Position numbers and translations under genes: made by a program. 64,000 bases of DNA, taken from Synechococcales cyanobacterium C42_A2020_086. GTDB taxonomy: Bacteria; Cyanobacteriota; Cyanobacteriia; Elainellales; Elainellaceae. Location of the stretch: NCBI GenBank assembly GCA_015272325.1, contig JACYLU010000038.1, positions 1 to 64,000 of the forward strand, read 5' to 3'. The stretch's first letter is position 1. Each line of letters begins with the position of its first letter. The notes under the pieces were generated by a model. The model did no database searches, was not told where the DNA came from, and saw nothing but the letters and a program-made list of their open reading frames with translations. This document shows, in pieces, positions 37,684-45,437 of this stretch.

Positions 37684-37929
37684 ATGAATCACAATCCATC
37701 TTTTGAACTGCTGTCTTTTCTGGCCAGCCTCCGAAATGGCATCTGGCTTCTGGGGATTTCCTCCTGGATTTTTGGCATCACCGACCGCAGCATCGCCTCT
37801 CTGGCTGACGGCTATCTGTCGGCACTTGATATTGTGCAGCTTGTGACGGCCGCCTTCTTCTTCGTTAGCTGGCTATTTTTGAAGCCGACCTCGTTGAAAC
37901 TGCTGTCTCGCGGCGTCGATCGGTCCTAG
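37684..37929 (+). CDS. Small two-helix membrane protein, 81 residues
   Basis: ATG preceded by AAGGAG (37672-37677). Two hydrophobic segments, NGIWLLGISSWIFGITD (about 18-34) and LDIVQLVTAAFFFVSWLFL (about 48-66), suggest a hairpin membrane protein with a basic C-terminus. I do not recognise the family. It lies between the divergent ggt and convergent argS genes, so it is transcribed alone, with an unusual leader bearing two extra Shine-Dalgarno-like sites. Confidence 0.6.
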   Translation: MNHNPSFELLSFLASLRNGIWLLGISSWIFGITDRSIASLADGYLSALDIVQLVTAAFFFVSWLFLKPTSLKLLSRGVDRS

Positions 37930-37986
37930 GGCGTTGTGGGGCATACCGCATCCCCAGGTGAATGGCGGGCGAAATCACAGGCAAAA

Positions 37987-39744
37987 CTACATTCGCTCTA
38001 AAACCGCAATTCCCAGAAGCGAAAGCCCCTGTTTTAGTGTCCGTGCTGTGAGATCGGCAAGAACCAGACGAGAGGTGCGCTGCGGCTCTTCCGCTTGCAG
38101 GATCGGGCAGCGATCGTAGAACTGATTGAATTTCTGGCTCAGCTCAAACAGGTATTGACAAAGCCGATTGGGCAGCAGATCGGCGGCAACGGCACTGAGG
38201 ACTTCATCAAACAGCAGCAGGTGCTTAGCCAAAGTGAGTTCCGTTTCTTCTTGAAGTTGAATCGGGACCTCTGCCCCGAGCTGCTGAAAGTCGATGCCCC
38301 CTTTGCGGCTAATGCCTTGGACCCGCACGTAGGCATAGAGCAGGTAGGGAGCCGTATTGCCCTGCAGCGACAGCATTTTATCGTAGCTGAAAATATAGTT
38401 GCTAGTGCGGTTCTGGCTAAGGTCGGCATATTTAACAGCACTGATGCCCACAACCTGCGCTACATGGGCGATAAACTCGTCGGTTTCCTGACGGCCTTCG
38501 TCTTGTAGTCGGGTTTCCAGATCAGCCCGGGCCCGAGCTACCGCCTCATCAAGCAGGTCGCGCAGCCGCACCGTATCGCCCGAGCGCGTCTTGAATTTCT
38601 TGCCGTCTTCACCCTGCACCACCCCAAACGGCACATGCACAAGTTCAACCCCATCGGGAATCCAGCCTGCTCGTCGTGCCACCTGCCAAACCTGAGCAAA
38701 GTGATTCGCCTGTCCCGCGTCGGTGACGTAAATAATCCGCTCGGCGTGGTCTTGCTGAATGCGGTAACGAACCGCTGCCAGATCAGTCGTGGCATAGTTG
38801 TAGCCCCCGTCAGATTTCTGGACGATCAGCGGCAGCGGCTCCCCGTCTTTGTTGGTGTAGCCCTCTAGAAACACACACTTCGCGCCCTGATCTTCCACGA
38901 GCAGTCCAGCCTTTTCGAGATCCTCTACCACTCCGGGCAGCAGCGGATTATAGAACGACTCGCCCCGCTCGGTAATGCGGATATCCAGCAAATCATAAAT
39001 TTCCTGAAAGGCAATTCGCGACTGCTCGCAGAGCAGGTTCCAGGCCCGCAGGGTATCTTCGTTGCCTGATTGCAGCTCAACCACTTCCAGACGCGAGGCT
39101 TCTCGGAAGGCTTCGTCTTCGTCAAACCGCTGCTTGGCTTGCTTGTAGAACGTTGTGAGATCGCCCAGCGCTAGGGCATTTGCCGTTACCAGCGCTTCTG
39201 GATACGCCTCCCGCAGGTAGGTAATCAGCATCCCGAACTGCGTCCCCCAGTCCCCCACGTGGTTGAGCCGCAGTACATCATGTCCCAAAAATTCCAGCAC
39301 CCGAGCAATGCTGTCGCCAATGATTGTCGAGCGCAAATGCCCCACATGCATCTCTTTGGCAATATTGGGGCTAGAAAAATCGACAATCACCCGCTGCGGC
39401 TGCTTCACCGGCGCGATGCCTAGCCGCTCATCGGTCTGTATTTGCTGAAGCTGAGCTGCCAGATACTCTGGTTTCAGCGTCAGGTTGATGAACCCCGGCC
39501 CGGCCACCGTCGGCGGTTCGCACAGGTCCGCCACATCGAGGTGCTGCACGACTGCCTCGGCCACGGCTCGCGGCGGTTGCCCCAAATGTTTCGCCAAAGA
39601 CAGCGCCACATTCGACTGATAATCGCCGAATTTGGGATTGCTAGCAGGCACCAGCATTGGATCCGTTCCAGACCATTCGCGGCCAAAAGCGGCGACTAGA
39701 GCCTGGGCAAGTCGGTCGTGGAGGTGGGCGATCGTCGCGTTCAT
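37987..39744 (-). CDS. argS: Arginyl-tRNA synthetase
   Basis: 585 residues. An N-terminal Arg_tRNA_synt_N domain ([12 protein letters not shown] onward) is followed by the class I HIGH motif [22 protein letters not shown] (about 123-144), with HVGH. The catalytic core contains [12 protein letters not shown] and [27 protein letters not shown], where GKKFKTRSG fills the place of the KMSKS loop, as usual for ArgRS. The DALR anticodon-binding domain forms the C-terminus, ending [10 protein letters not shown]. It charges tRNA-Arg. Confidence 0.95.
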   Translation of the reverse strand: MNATIAHLHDRLAQALVAAFGREWSGTDPMLVPASNPKFGDYQSNVALSLAKHLGQPPRAVAEAVVQHLDVADLCEPPTVAGPGFINLTLKPEYLAAQLQQIQTDERLGIAPVKQPQRVIVDFSSPNIAKEMHVGHLRSTIIGDSIARVLEFLGHDVLRLNHVGDWGTQFGMLITYLREAYPEALVTANALALGDLTTFYKQAKQRFDEDEAFREASRLEVVELQSGNEDTLRAWNLLCEQSRIAFQEIYDLLDIRITERGESFYNPLLPGVVEDLEKAGLLVEDQGAKCVFLEGYTNKDGEPLPLIVQKSDGGYNYATTDLAAVRYRIQQDHAERIIYVTDAGQANHFAQVWQVARRAGWIPDGVELVHVPFGVVQGEDGKKFKTRSGDTVRLRDLLDEAVARARADLETRLQDEGRQETDEFIAHVAQVVGISAVKYADLSQNRTSNYIFSYDKMLSLQGNTAPYLLYAYVRVQGISRKGGIDFQQLGAEVPIQLQEETELTLAKHLLLFDEVLSAVAADLLPNRLCQYLFELSQKFNQFYDRCPILQAEEPQRTSRLVLADLTARTLKQGLSLLGIAVLERM

Positions 39745-39838
39745 AAAGAGCTAATCTAGAAGAGCAGATATAGCCCAGACAGAAATGCACGAAGATGCGC
39801 TGCCTGAGCCACCCTCTAGCATAGCGGACCAACCAAGA

Positions 39839-42800
39839 TTAGCGGCGAGGCCGACTCGATAGCCGCAGATACAGCCAAATGAGCAGCAGCACTGCCACGG
39901 CAATCCCCGTCAACGCCCACAGCGGGAAGCGCAGAATCGTCACAATCAGACTTACCGCCAAAATCACTAGGCTGACCAGTGCCGCCACCACCAGCAGCAA
40001 TGAACCCACATTGAGCGCAAAATCGGGCGATGCCTTCTGTAAGGCTTGGGGACTATTGCGCCGCACCGACCAGTAGAAGAACTGTAGCCCAGAGTTGATC
40101 ACCCGGTAGGTCATAGTCCGGCGGAGCCGTTCGCCTAGCCCCGAGGTGATGACCACATCGCGGAGAATCAGCCCCGTGCGAGCCAGAATATTCTTTAGGA
40201 CAATACCGGGGATGTCTTCTAGTTTTTCGGCACCCACTGTGTACTTGTTCTGGAAATAGGTTTCGCGGTTGGTATCCTTGAGGAGATCCTGCGCCAATCT
40301 GCGAGAAACCAAACTCTGACTCGATGGATCAAAGGGTCCACGAAGCGACAGAGCGTGAGCAGGCTGAGCCGCTTGAGCCAATGTGGGTAATGTCACTGGC
40401 TGATCAGTCCACTTCAACTGCTCTGTGAATGAATCCTCAATGACGTTATCTAGATCAGTCGCTAAAATAGCCCGGTGTCCGGCTGTCACCAGCAAATTTT
40501 GTAGCGTCTCCAGTTTCGTTTTTCCCGACGGGGACGGCAGCCGCATCGAATGAACGTCTCCGCTTTCTCCTAGCTGCAGCAACCCATCCACAAGGATTTG
40601 CCGCTGATCAGGAGCGCTATCGGGTAGAGCGTCTGTCACCAGAGCTTCTAGATAGGCGGCGGTGCTGCCAGCAAAATGCTGGTCGATTAAGGGCTGCTGC
40701 CGTTTCAAGAATCGGGGAAAATTCTGCAGGGCTTCCGGCGTCAGCAGGGCTTCTACGATTCGGTTCAGCCCATCCAACCGTCCCCAGAGAATATCATTCG
40801 AGCGCCAGGATTTTTTGAAAAAGCCACCAAAGGCTCGGAGCTGATCGCCCGCCAGTTTTTCGTCAGATTTCTTGCTTGCCCCTAAACCCAACTTGGCGTC
40901 CTCTGGCCCAATCCGAAAGATTTCAATTAGGTCTTTCTCATGAATATCGGCTAGATATTCAAAGGCATATAGCTCTAGATCCACATTACGAAAGTTTTGG
41001 AATTGCCGCAGCAAATCGGTTTTTATACTGGCAGGGCAGGTATGAATTATCTGCTCCGTTGCCAATTCCACTTTGCGCAGAATGCTGAAGTAGATTCCTG
41101 TATCATTCTCGCTACCGTCAAACTCATATCTTGGATTCTGCCAAATCGACTCCAAACGATTGGGATTAAGGCGATCCGGATCCTCAAGCTGTCGGGCTTT
41201 GATCTTGAGCTGTTCAAAGGCGCTGGTAATCTGCTTGGCAGAAATCGGAGGTTGCAGCGTCTCAAAAAAAGTCGCTGGAATTGGCTCAAGCTGGTCGAGT
41301 TGCCGAGCAGACGGCAGAACAGCAGATAAATCGTTCACATCCAATAAATAGCGGTGCAGCCGCAGCAAATACTGGTAAATCTGCTCCCGCCGGGTGTTGC
41401 GATCTAAGGTGGGATTTGCAATCAAAGCACAAAATCTCTGATTCACAGCCTCTAACCGCAGCATTATCTCCAGTGCTGCCCGAATCACCTCCAACAGCTC
41501 GATGTGACGCGACACCTGATCGGCAAGCTGTGACAGTGCCGGATAGTCTGCCTCATACTTGGGCTTACTCATCTTCAGACAGAGCTGATCAAGCAGAAAG
41601 AAATGCTTGCGCAGCATATATTCCACATCGAGATTGCGAATTTGCTTGCCCAGCTTACGCAGCAAATCTGCCAGAGCCATTCGTTCCGCAGGCTCTGTGA
41701 TGTACTGAGTCAGCAGTTGAGCGACCTCTTCTAGCATCTGCTGCTTGTTCTGATCCTCAGGATTGGCGTACTGATCGAGGTGCAAGATCAGCGGCAGTAC
41801 CCGGTCGCGCAACCCCACTAGGCGACAGCGGAGATAGGTTTGTTCACGATGAGGAGGTATGTCGTTCGGCTGGTCAGGATCAGTCTGCTTGTCCAGATCA
41901 TTAACCCGCTGATTAAACGCATCCAGCAAAAACTTATAGCGCCGCACCCGCTCATTGCGGTCTTGAATTTCTTTCAAATCATTGGCAATGCTCTCGTAAC
42001 GAGGCATACCGCTCAGCGAATCCGTGGCCACTTTCAGCAGATTGGGCTTCTGCATCTCTCGAAATAGTGGACTGTCCAAAAAACGATCTGGACTAGGGTC
42101 AATGTAGAACAGCTTGCGCTCCACCGGACGAGATGCCGTGCGGTAGTAGATTTCGCGAATCGTGTAGCTAAAGGGACGATTATCCAACACGCCACCATCA
42201 ACGAAATGTAGGCGATAGCCGTCTCTAGGCTCAATCATGGGCAATTCGCGGTTTTCAAGCTGCCCCCATTTAACGAGCTTCTTGTCAATCTCGTAGTCTA
42301 AATACTCCGATTTTTTCGGCACCCGATGCAGTTGAGCGTGAGATTCGAGATCCAGAGAATCCGATTTTTGGGGTGCTCGATACAGCGGCCGCCGCGGATC
42401 GGGATCCAAATGAACGGTCACCACTGGAAAAGCGACCGGAAAACAGGAGGTAATGCGGCACAGTTTAGCTAGAGCGGCCTGGTTGATTTTATCTGGCGCG
42501 AAGTCATGCTTCCGCCCTCGGCGATACTTCAGCAAAAACACCGTACGGTGATCTTTAACTTCAATCAAACGGCCGGTATTATCAAAGGCTTTGTAGACTT
42601 TTCCTAGTAAATCGGTACCTGTGACGAACAGATCCAGCTCAGTTACGGTTGAAGCCCATTCGTTGTCTGGAGCTGGTTTACTCTCGGCTTTGTTGAATGC
42701 ATCAAATAGAGCATCTTGATAATATCCTTGACCATCTAAAATAGAATCAACAACGGAGTCAGCCGCCTTATGAGAAGTGTTGCTCGGTGGTTTGATAGGG

Positions 42801-43150
42801 TTAACTCTACGCAGCAATGCATTAATATCACCATCGCGTCGCCAGATATTGGCAAACTTCTCAAAATCGACTACATCAGTCTCACCACTGTTGGTCAGAG
42901 CATAACTCAGCAGAACACCATTAATGCCTCCAGCCGAAGTTCCCGAAATAATATCAACAACAATATCTGAGTCGGTTAGCGCTTTGATCAGCTTGTAAAT
43001 GCCGCGACCGCGCACGGCCTCATAGAACTCTCGGCAAATGCCGTTCATATAAATCGCCAGCGATACCCCGCCAAAGACGACCAATCCCAAGCGGATTTCC
43101 TGACGAAACGACGGTTTTTGATGAAGCGGATTAGACACAGAAGCAACCAT
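39839..43150 (-). CDS. Giant patatin-like phospholipase family protein (TIGR03607-type)
   Basis: About 1103 residues. The patatin domain is N-terminal: glycine-rich LGLVVFGGVSLAIYMNG (about 19-35), nucleophile IISGTSAGGINGVLL (serine near residue 69) and dyad aspartate FVDGGVLDNRPF (about 318). A long charged helical region (about 380-960) matches the DUF3376-like tail of large bacterial patatins. Two membrane helices close the protein (about 1035-1100). It is likely a membrane-bound lipid acyl hydrolase; its target is unknown. The start could be ATG 43150 (MVASVSNPLHQ, after GAGAGA) or ATG 43198. Confidence 0.85.
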   Translation of the reverse strand: MVASVSNPLHQKPSFRQEIRLGLVVFGGVSLAIYMNGICREFYEAVRGRGIYKLIKALTDSDIVVDIISGTSAGGINGVLLSYALTNSGETDVVDFEKFANIWRRDGDINALLRRVNPIKPPSNTSHKAADSVVDSILDGQGYYQDALFDAFNKAESKPAPDNEWASTVTELDLFVTGTDLLGKVYKAFDNTGRLIEVKDHRTVFLLKYRRGRKHDFAPDKINQAALAKLCRITSCFPVAFPVVTVHLDPDPRRPLYRAPQKSDSLDLESHAQLHRVPKKSEYLDYEIDKKLVKWGQLENRELPMIEPRDGYRLHFVDGGVLDNRPFSYTIREIYYRTASRPVERKLFYIDPSPDRFLDSPLFREMQKPNLLKVATDSLSGMPRYESIANDLKEIQDRNERVRRYKFLLDAFNQRVNDLDKQTDPDQPNDIPPHREQTYLRCRLVGLRDRVLPLILHLDQYANPEDQNKQQMLEEVAQLLTQYITEPAERMALADLLRKLGKQIRNLDVEYMLRKHFFLLDQLCLKMSKPKYEADYPALSQLADQVSRHIELLEVIRAALEIMLRLEAVNQRFCALIANPTLDRNTRREQIYQYLLRLHRYLLDVNDLSAVLPSARQLDQLEPIPATFFETLQPPISAKQITSAFEQLKIKARQLEDPDRLNPNRLESIWQNPRYEFDGSENDTGIYFSILRKVELATEQIIHTCPASIKTDLLRQFQNFRNVDLELYAFEYLADIHEKDLIEIFRIGPEDAKLGLGASKKSDEKLAGDQLRAFGGFFKKSWRSNDILWGRLDGLNRIVEALLTPEALQNFPRFLKRQQPLIDQHFAGSTAAYLEALVTDALPDSAPDQRQILVDGLLQLGESGDVHSMRLPSPSGKTKLETLQNLLVTAGHRAILATDLDNVIEDSFTEQLKWTDQPVTLPTLAQAAQPAHALSLRGPFDPSSQSLVSRRLAQDLLKDTNRETYFQNKYTVGAEKLEDIPGIVLKNILARTGLILRDVVITSGLGERLRRTMTYRVINSGLQFFYWSVRRNSPQALQKASPDFALNVGSLLLVVAALVSLVILAVSLIVTILRFPLWALTGIAVAVLLLIWLYLRLSSRPRR

Positions 43151-43409
43151 GATATTCTCTCTCAAACAGTAAGGGGGCGGGTTGAATTTCTTCCCCATCC
43201 TAGGCCGACACCTCAGGATTCCCTGTTACCCTCAATGATTCGTATTTATTTTTCGGAATCTATTGTGCATTGGGAATCATTCTGTGTTGCTGCCCAATTT
43301 CGTTACGTCTTGTGATGCAGATCACCCCGTTATGGGGCGGACATTGCCGGGAATGGTAAGACAAGCACAGCTCCGCTGTTCCTTCGCTGACCTTACCTCT
43401 GCTTCTGTT

Positions 43410-44288
43410 ATGGTTTCTACCTCAAGCAATCCCAGACCGGCTCCTGCCGCGACATCAACCTCAGAGCTGACCCTAATCACAATTGCTAGAGAATTTCGCA
43501 ATCAGCCGCAGCAGATCCGCTTGATCCAATGGTTGCAAAACTCGACGGGCGCTCAGAAGCAAGCCGAGTTTGCCTTGATGTGGCGCGATGGTGAGGATCG
43601 GGGTCCGATCGATTTTGTGAATGTGTTTCGCTCGTACCAAGGTCTGCCCCATCAGAACGCGGCGCTGCGATGGCTCCAGGATGCAACGCAGGAGAAAACC
43701 TGGGCGGGCTTTGTGAAATTGTGGGTCGAGTGGACTCACTCTCCAGGAGCCAAAGTACGCGAGATTCGCCTGCGCGTGCCCTTCTATCCGCAAACCGACA
43801 ACAAATTTGAGCCGTCTCGCACCTGCAACACCTCTAGCTGTGCCATGGTGGCGCGATTTCTGGGGGCCAAGATTGCCAGCGACGACGCCTACTACCAGAT
43901 TGTGCGCAAATACGGCGACACCACCGACCACACTGCCCAAACCAAAGCGCTAGCCGAACTCAAGATTAAATCCACCTGGCACACCAACCTCGGCTACGAC
44001 GACCTCGACAAATCTCTGGAAGCCGGGCTACCGATTGTGATCGGCATTCTGCATCGCGGCAGCTTGGCATCCCCGACCGGTGGTCACATGATTGTCGTGA
44101 TTGGCCGCACAGCTCACCACGACTACATCTGCCACGATCCCTACGGCAGTCTGCTCGATCCGGGTGGTGGCTACACGGGCAAAGTCAGCAATGGTAACGG
44201 CGTGATTTATTCTCGAACCATCTTGAATCGACGCTGGCTGCCAGAGGGACCCCGGTCGGGCTGGGGGCGATTATTTTATGGCAACTAG
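43410..44288 (+). CDS. C39-like papain-fold peptidase with N-terminal internal repeat
   Basis: About 292 residues. The C-terminal half from about residue 115 is a Peptidase_C39_2 domain: RVPFYPQTDNKFEPSRTCNTSSCAMVARFLG with the catalytic cysteine, then TGGHMIVVIGRT with the histidine and YICHDPYGSLLDPGGGYTG with the aspartate. The N-terminal half holds two related ~30-residue units, QPQQIRLIQWLQNSTGAQKQ... and LPHQNAALRWLQDATQEKTW..., each ending in a W-rich piece. No signal peptide is seen with this start; an open frame to 43263 adds 49 poor residues. Roles of such proteins range from phage-like peptidoglycan or bacteriocin processing to unknown. Confidence 0.75.
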   Translation: MVSTSSNPRPAPAATSTSELTLITIAREFRNQPQQIRLIQWLQNSTGAQKQAEFALMWRDGEDRGPIDFVNVFRSYQGLPHQNAALRWLQDATQEKTWAGFVKLWVEWTHSPGAKVREIRLRVPFYPQTDNKFEPSRTCNTSSCAMVARFLGAKIASDDAYYQIVRKYGDTTDHTAQTKALAELKIKSTWHTNLGYDDLDKSLEAGLPIVIGILHRGSLASPTGGHMIVVIGRTAHHDYICHDPYGSLLDPGGGYTGKVSNGNGVIYSRTILNRRWLPEGPRSGWGRLFYGN

Positions 44289-44312
44289 TACGGCAGCTGG
44301 TATGGCAACTAG
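44277..44312. repeat. Three 12-bp tandem units spanning the C39 peptidase stop
   Basis: TATGGCAACTAG (44277-44288), TACGGCAGCTGG (44289-44300) and TATGGCAACTAG (44301-44312). The first contains the stop codon; the third is an exact copy, leaving a second in-frame stop as relic. Confidence 0.8.
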
Positions 44313-44353
44313 CAGTATCGACTAGCCTGAAATTTAGGTGGCATCAGTGTTCA

Positions 44354-45232
44354 TCATAAATGCTCGTTATTAATCCTCATGCTGAGATCGAGCCAGGTCG
44401 ATCGCGTCACCGGAGCACTGCTCGAAATATAGTCCACTCCGGTTTCAGCCACTGCTCGAATGGTATCTAAGGTGATATTTCCCGAAGCTTCAATTTTGAC
44501 ATGTGCGTTGGTTTCTCGGATCATTCCAACCGCTTGTCGCATCATCTGTAGATCCATATTATCGAGCATAATAATATCGGCACCATGCTGCAACGCTTCA
44601 CTAACCTGATCCAGCGTTTCGGTCTCGACTTCGATTGTCAGCGGATAGGGAATGCGGGAGCGGATTTGAGCAATGGCGCGAGCAATGCCGCCGGCCGCTG
44701 CGATGTGATTGTCTTTGATCATGACGCCATCATCCAACCCCATGCGGTGGTTCACTGCACCCCCCACTTGGGTAGCGTATTTTTCCAGCACTCGCAGACC
44801 AGGAGTGGTTTTGCGCGTATCCACAAGTTGGGTTGGCAGATGGGCAATCTGAGCCACGTATTTGCTTGTTAATGTGGCAATGCCGCTCAGCCGCATCGTC
44901 AGGTTGAGCGCCACCCGTTCACCGGTGAGCAGCGCATCGAGGGGGGCCTGAATCTGAGCAATCACCTGACCCCGGTCGCACCACTGCCCCTCGGGAACGG
45001 TAGCCGTGAAGACCGCCTGTGGATGCAGCAGCCGAAACACCCGTGCCGCCACCGGCAACCCCGCTATAATGCCCGCTTCCTTAACCAGCCACTGGGCACA
45101 ACCGAGCGGTGCTTCTGCGCCAAATAGCCCTTGGGTGGTGCGGTCTCCACGACCAATATCTTCAACCAGCCACGCTTGCAGCGCTTGGTCGAGCAACAAA
45201 GAGGGCGGCAGCACAGCAGTCATGGCATTCAT
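44354..45232 (-). CDS. nadC: Nicotinate-nucleotide pyrophosphorylase (carboxylating)
   Basis: 292 residues. Motifs are EDIGRGDRTTQGLF (about 20-33), VALNLTMRLSGIATLT, LVDTRKTTPGLRVLEKYATQVGGAVNHRMGLDDGVMIKDNHIAAAGG and IIMLDNMDLQ, followed by KIEASGNITLDTIRAVAETGVDYISSSA. These carry the quinolinate- and phosphoribosyl-binding residues. The enzyme converts quinolinate and PRPP to nicotinate mononucleotide in de novo NAD synthesis. ATG 45232 or the nearby in-frame ATG 45223 could start it. Confidence 0.93.
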   Translation of the reverse strand: MNAMTAVLPPSLLLDQALQAWLVEDIGRGDRTTQGLFGAEAPLGCAQWLVKEAGIIAGLPVAARVFRLLHPQAVFTATVPEGQWCDRGQVIAQIQAPLDALLTGERVALNLTMRLSGIATLTSKYVAQIAHLPTQLVDTRKTTPGLRVLEKYATQVGGAVNHRMGLDDGVMIKDNHIAAAGGIARAIAQIRSRIPYPLTIEVETETLDQVSEALQHGADIIMLDNMDLQMMRQAVGMIRETNAHVKIEASGNITLDTIRAVAETGVDYISSSAPVTRSTWLDLSMRINNEHL

Positions 45233-45359
45233 TGCGGCAATGTAAGGTGCAGGGTTGATCCTAGCAACAGGGCGGATCGGGCATCAACAGGATGGAAAAC
45301 CTCAAGTGCCCCCACTCCCTACTCCTCTCCCTAGCGAGCAAGAGGCTTCAAGGCGGCGG

Positions 45360-45385
45360 AACCATTCTCTTAAACCATTCTCTTA
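45360..45385. repeat. Perfect 13-bp tandem repeat AACCATTCTCTTA
   Basis: Copies at 45360-45372 and 45373-45385, directly upstream of the LexA-like palindrome of the topoisomerase gene. Confidence 0.92.
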
Positions 45386-45397
45386 TTAGTTCACTTC

Positions 45398-45411
45398 AGT
45401 ACAATTGTACA
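45398..45411 (+). promoter_or_regulatory. LexA-like palindromic box upstream of topoisomerase
   Basis: AGTACAATTGTACA contains a perfect 12-bp palindrome, GTACAATTGTAC (45399-45410). It agrees at 13 of 14 positions with the cyanobacterial LexA box RGTACNNNDGTWCB as I recall it, failing only at the last base. It lies 27 bp before the GTG start of the topoisomerase gene. Confidence 0.5.
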
Positions 45412-45437
45412 GAGAAGATTATCGTCGAGAAGGAGCC

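Noticed and set aside
45399-45410. NtcA site at the topoisomerase palindrome
   Set aside because: NtcA sites are GTA-N8-TAC; here the spacing is N6, so the LexA-like reading fits better.
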